64,000 nt of DNA, from the NCBI RefSeq assembly GCF_001040945.1, contig NZ_CP011930.1:5079021-5143020 (forward strand), written 5' to 3'. The notes under the pieces were generated by a model. It searched no databases, was not told the origin of the DNA, and saw only the letters and a list, made by a program, of their open reading frames with translations. The stretch comes from Herbaspirillum seropedicae (GTDB taxonomy: Bacteria > Pseudomonadota > Gammaproteobacteria > Burkholderiales > Burkholderiaceae_D). Positions 61,564-64,000 of the stretch are shown here, piece after piece (within the stretch, counting starts at the first letter, position 1; each line of letters begins with the position of its first letter). Both the position numbers and the translations under genes were made by a program.

Positions 61564-62355
61564 ATGACCGCAGCCACCACCCCCGCATTCGAACACGCCC
61601 TCTATCGCAGCCTCGCCGGCAAGCGGGTCGTCATCACCGGCGGCGGCAGCGGCATCGGCGCGGCCCTGGTGGAAGCCTTCGTCGGACAAGGCGCACAGGT
61701 GTGCTTCCTGGATATCGCCGCCGAGCCCTCGCAGGCGCTGGTGGCGTCGCTCAAGGATGCGCCGATCGCGCCGCGCTTCTTCCCCTGCAACCTGATGAAC
61801 CTGGAAGCCTTGCGCGCCACCTTCACCGAGATCGAAACGGTGATGGGCGGGGTGGACATCCTCATCAACAACGCCGCCAATGATGACCGTCACAAGACCG
61901 CCGACGTCACGCCCGCCTATTGGGACGAACGCCTGGCGGTCAACCTGCGCCACCAGTTCTTCTGCGCCCAGGCCGTGCTGCCGGGCATGCGCGAGCGCAA
62001 GCAGGGCGTGATCCTCAATTTCGGCTCCATCTCCTGGCATCTCGGCTTGCCTGACCTGACCCTGTACATGACCGCCAAGGCCGGCATCGAAGGCATGACC
62101 CACGGCATGGCGCGCGACTTTGGCCGCGATGGCGTGCGGGTCAACGCCATCATTCCCGGCGCCATCCGTACCCCGCGCCAGACCCTGCTCTGGCACACCC
62201 CCGAAGAAGAGGCGAAAATCCTGGCTGCGCAATGCCTGCCTACCCGTGTCGATCCGCATGATGTCGCTGCCCTGGCGCTGTTCCTGTCCTCCGACAGCGG
62301 CGCCAAGTGCACCGGCCGCGAGTACTACGTCGATGCCGGCTGGCTGGGCGCGTAA
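61564..62355 (+). CDS. xylB: D-xylose 1-dehydrogenase, SDR family (XylB-like)
   Basis: 263-residue classical SDR: TGGGSGIG (25-32), NNAANDDRH, Ser155 in FGSISWHLG, Tyr168-x3-Lys172 in LYMTAKAG and CTGREYYVDAGW at the C-terminus. Several stretches (KRVVITGGGSGIGA, NLMNLEAL, NDDRHK-ADVT-YWDER) read like the Caulobacter xylose dehydrogenase XylB. The enzyme oxidises D-xylose to xylonolactone with NAD+; L-arabinose activity is a possible alternative. CTCTGGAGTACCAAGC precedes the ATG. The xylonate dehydratase gene follows 33 bases downstream. Confidence 0.85.
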   Translation: MTAATTPAFEHALYRSLAGKRVVITGGGSGIGAALVEAFVGQGAQVCFLDIAAEPSQALVASLKDAPIAPRFFPCNLMNLEALRATFTEIETVMGGVDILINNAANDDRHKTADVTPAYWDERLAVNLRHQFFCAQAVLPGMRERKQGVILNFGSISWHLGLPDLTLYMTAKAGIEGMTHGMARDFGRDGVRVNAIIPGAIRTPRQTLLWHTPEEEAKILAAQCLPTRVDPHDVAALALFLSSDSGAKCTGREYYVDAGWLGA

Positions 62356-62388
62356 CCTATCCACACGCCTTTCGGCCCCGAGGAATCC

Positions 62389-64000
62389 ATGAACAAGCCA
62401 AACGCCACCCCCCGTCGCTTCCGCTCCCAGGACTGGTTCGACAACCCGGACCACATCGACATGACCGCGCTCTACCTGGAGCGCTTCATGAACTACGGCA
62501 TCACGGCCGAGGAGCTGCGCTCGGGACGTCCCATCATCGGCATCGCCCAGAGCGGCAGCGACATCAGCCCCTGCAACCGCATCCACCTGGAGCTGGCCAA
62601 GCGGGTGCGCGATGGCATCCGCGATGCCGGCGGCATTCCCATGGAATTCCCGCTGCATCCCATCTTCGAGAACTGCCGCCGCCCCACCGCCGCCATCGAC
62701 CGCAACCTGGCCTACCTGGGCCTGGTGGAAATCCTGCACGGCTATCCCATCGACGCCGTGGTGCTCACCACCGGCTGCGACAAGACCACGCCCTCGCAGA
62801 TCATGGCCGCAGCCACCGTCGATATCCCCGCCATCGTGCTCTCCGGCGGCCCCATGCTGGACGGCTGGATGGATGGCGAACTGGTCGGCTCCGGCTCGGC
62901 CATCTGGAAGGGCCGCAAGCTGCTCTCGGCAGGCAGCATCGACAACGAGAAATTCCTGGAGATCGCGGCGGCCTCCGCGCCCTCGTCCGGCCACTGCAAC
63001 ACCATGGGCACCGCCTCCACCATGAACGCCATGGCCGAGGCCCTGGGCATGTCGCTGACCGGCTGCTCGGCCATTCCCGCGCCCTACCGCGAACGCGGCC
63101 AGATGGCCTATGAGACGGGCCGGCGCATCGTCGGCATGGCCTACGAAGACCTGCGTCCTTCCGCCATCCTCACGCGCGACGCCTTCCTCGACGCCATCGT
63201 GGTCAATGCCGCCATCGGCGGCTCCACCAATGCCCAGCCGCACATCATGGCCATGGCGCGCCATGCGGGCGTGGAACTGCAGTCGGAAGACTGGATGAAG
63301 TACGGCTACGACGTGCCACTGCTGCTGAACATGCAGCCGGCCGGCAAGTACCTGGGCGAACGCTTCCACCGCGCCGGCGGCGTGCCGGCCATCATGTGGG
63401 AACTGCAGCAGGCCGGCAAGCTGCGCGCCGAGCGCATCACCGCTACCGGCAAGACCATGGCCGAGAACCTGCAGGGCCGGGCATCGAACGACCGGGAAAT
63501 GATTTACCCATTTGCCGCCCCGCTGCGCGAGCGCGCCGGCTTCCTGGTGTTGAAGGGCAACCTGTTCGACTTCGCCATCATGAAGACCAGCGTCATCTCG
63601 GAAACCTTCCGCGAACGCTATCTCAGCACGCCCGGCCAGGAGAACATCTTCGAATGCCGCGCCGTGGTCTTCGATGGTTCGGACGACTATCACGCCCGCA
63701 TCAACGACCCGGCGCTCAAGATCGACGAGAACACCCTGCTGGCCATCCGTGGCGCCGGCCCGGTGGGCTGGCCCGGTTCGGCCGAGGTAGTCAACATGCA
63801 ACCGCCCGACGCCCTGATCAAGCGCGGTGTATCGACCCTGCCGACGCTGGGCGATGGCCGCCAGTCGGGCACCTCCGACAGCCCCTCCATCCTCAACGCC
63901 TCCCCCGAGAGCGCCGTCGGTGGCGGCCTGGCCTACCTGCGCGATGGCGACCGCGTGCGCATCGACCTCAACACCGGCGAGTGCAACATGCTGGTCAGCG
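62389..64000 (+). CDS. xylD: IlvD/Edd-family dehydratase, probable D-xylonate dehydratase (partial)
   Basis: 537 codons visible; it runs off the right edge. Fe-S cluster Cys ligands are Cys62 (SDISPCN), Cys130 (TTGCDKTT) and Cys203 ([10 protein letters not shown]), with the IlvD motifs [27 protein letters not shown] and [20 protein letters not shown]. Full-length sugar-acid dehydratases have ~590 residues, so about 50 are missing. GAGGAA lies 4-5 bases before the ATG. With XylB it gives 2-keto-3-deoxy-xylonate, the entry to the Weimberg or Dahms route. Arabonate or gluconate dehydratase are alternatives. Confidence 0.88.
   Translation, partial: MNKPNATPRRFRSQDWFDNPDHIDMTALYLERFMNYGITAEELRSGRPIIGIAQSGSDISPCNRIHLELAKRVRDGIRDAGGIPMEFPLHPIFENCRRPTAAIDRNLAYLGLVEILHGYPIDAVVLTTGCDKTTPSQIMAAATVDIPAIVLSGGPMLDGWMDGELVGSGSAIWKGRKLLSAGSIDNEKFLEIAAASAPSSGHCNTMGTASTMNAMAEALGMSLTGCSAIPAPYRERGQMAYETGRRIVGMAYEDLRPSAILTRDAFLDAIVVNAAIGGSTNAQPHIMAMARHAGVELQSEDWMKYGYDVPLLLNMQPAGKYLGERFHRAGGVPAIMWELQQAGKLRAERITATGKTMAENLQGRASNDREMIYPFAAPLRERAGFLVLKGNLFDFAIMKTSVISETFRERYLSTPGQENIFECRAVVFDGSDDYHARINDPALKIDENTLLAIRGAGPVGWPGSAEVVNMQPPDALIKRGVSTLPTLGDGRQSGTSDSPSILNASPESAVGGGLAYLRDGDRVRIDLNTGECNMLVS

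Noticed and set aside
62307..63113. 268-codon frame overlapping the dehydratase
   Set aside because: It is a +1 shadow; the IlvD-type frame from 62389 carries all conserved Cys motifs and continues to the window end.
1..64000. tRNA or rRNA genes and phage or transposase genes
   Set aside because: I looked for GGTTC-A/G-A-type T-loops, rRNA-like stretches and recombinase motifs and saw none; a tRNAscan-SE run would settle it.

Overview
The window looks like a chromosomal stretch of a high-GC betaproteobacterium. The gene set (L-rhamnose isomerase/aldolase operon, oxidative D-xylose operon, guanidine-type urea carboxylase locus, membrane-type gluconate dehydrogenase, FecI/FecR/TonB signalling) and the GGAGAC-like ribosome binding sites suggest Burkholderiales, most likely Oxalobacteraceae close to Herbaspirillum. 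That placement is inference from gene content; no rRNA or tRNA gene was seen. Base composition and codon usage look even, and there are no transposases or phage genes, so this is mostly metabolic genome with a few accessory patches.

Layout. 1-4792: L-rhamnose locus, with a DeoR regulator and the first codons of a periplasmic sugar-binding protein on the minus strand, divergent from a fused aldolase-dehydrogenase (RhaD) and RhaI. 4855-16981: carboxylic acid/lactone catabolic island. A seven-gene minus-strand operon (two Tat-exported amidohydrolases, two MFS symporters, an SMP-30 lactonase, an RraA-like aldolase, a D-2-hydroxyacid dehydrogenase) faces a LysR gene. A GntR regulator divergent from a dehydrogenase/RraA/MFS operon follows. 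17132-20110: SDR/LysR pair and a TraB-like protein. 20139-23985: an Ig-repeat autotransporter broken by one frameshift. 24157-25564: two small membrane-protein genes.

25693-38302: nitrogen block. A NIT-ANTAR regulator converges on a guanidine assimilation operon (ABC permease, ATPase, two carboxyguanidine-deiminase-type subunits, urea/guanidine carboxylase, a short allophanate hydrolase). A divergent operon encodes the ABC binding protein and a TorF-type porin. Both leaders carry a guanidine-I (ykkC) riboswitch with an intrinsic terminator, and each is preceded by a sigma-54 -24/-12 promoter; an NtrC-like palindrome lies between them. Nitrogen limitation and guanidine therefore appear to be read in series. 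This is the most striking system in the window.

38498-42496: three-subunit FAD/cytochrome c sugar-acid dehydrogenase. 42671-46762: FecI/FecR/TonB-receptor cell-surface signalling set with a Fur-like site. 46773-49708: alpha/beta hydrolase, YciI-like protein, azoreductase and its divergent LysR. 49733-53366: a second TonB receptor, a tandemly duplicated 165-bp palindromic repeat and a zinc alcohol dehydrogenase. 53682-54559: DUF2442/DUF4160 pair of unknown role with a palindrome beside the start codon. 54783-64000: D-xylose locus (GalM, XylR, XylFGH, xylose dehydrogenase, xylonate dehydratase running off the end), probably an oxidative Weimberg/Dahms-type route.

Two families of dispersed palindromic repeats (one of 40 bp, one of about 100-165 bp) sit between genes and link distant parts of the window.
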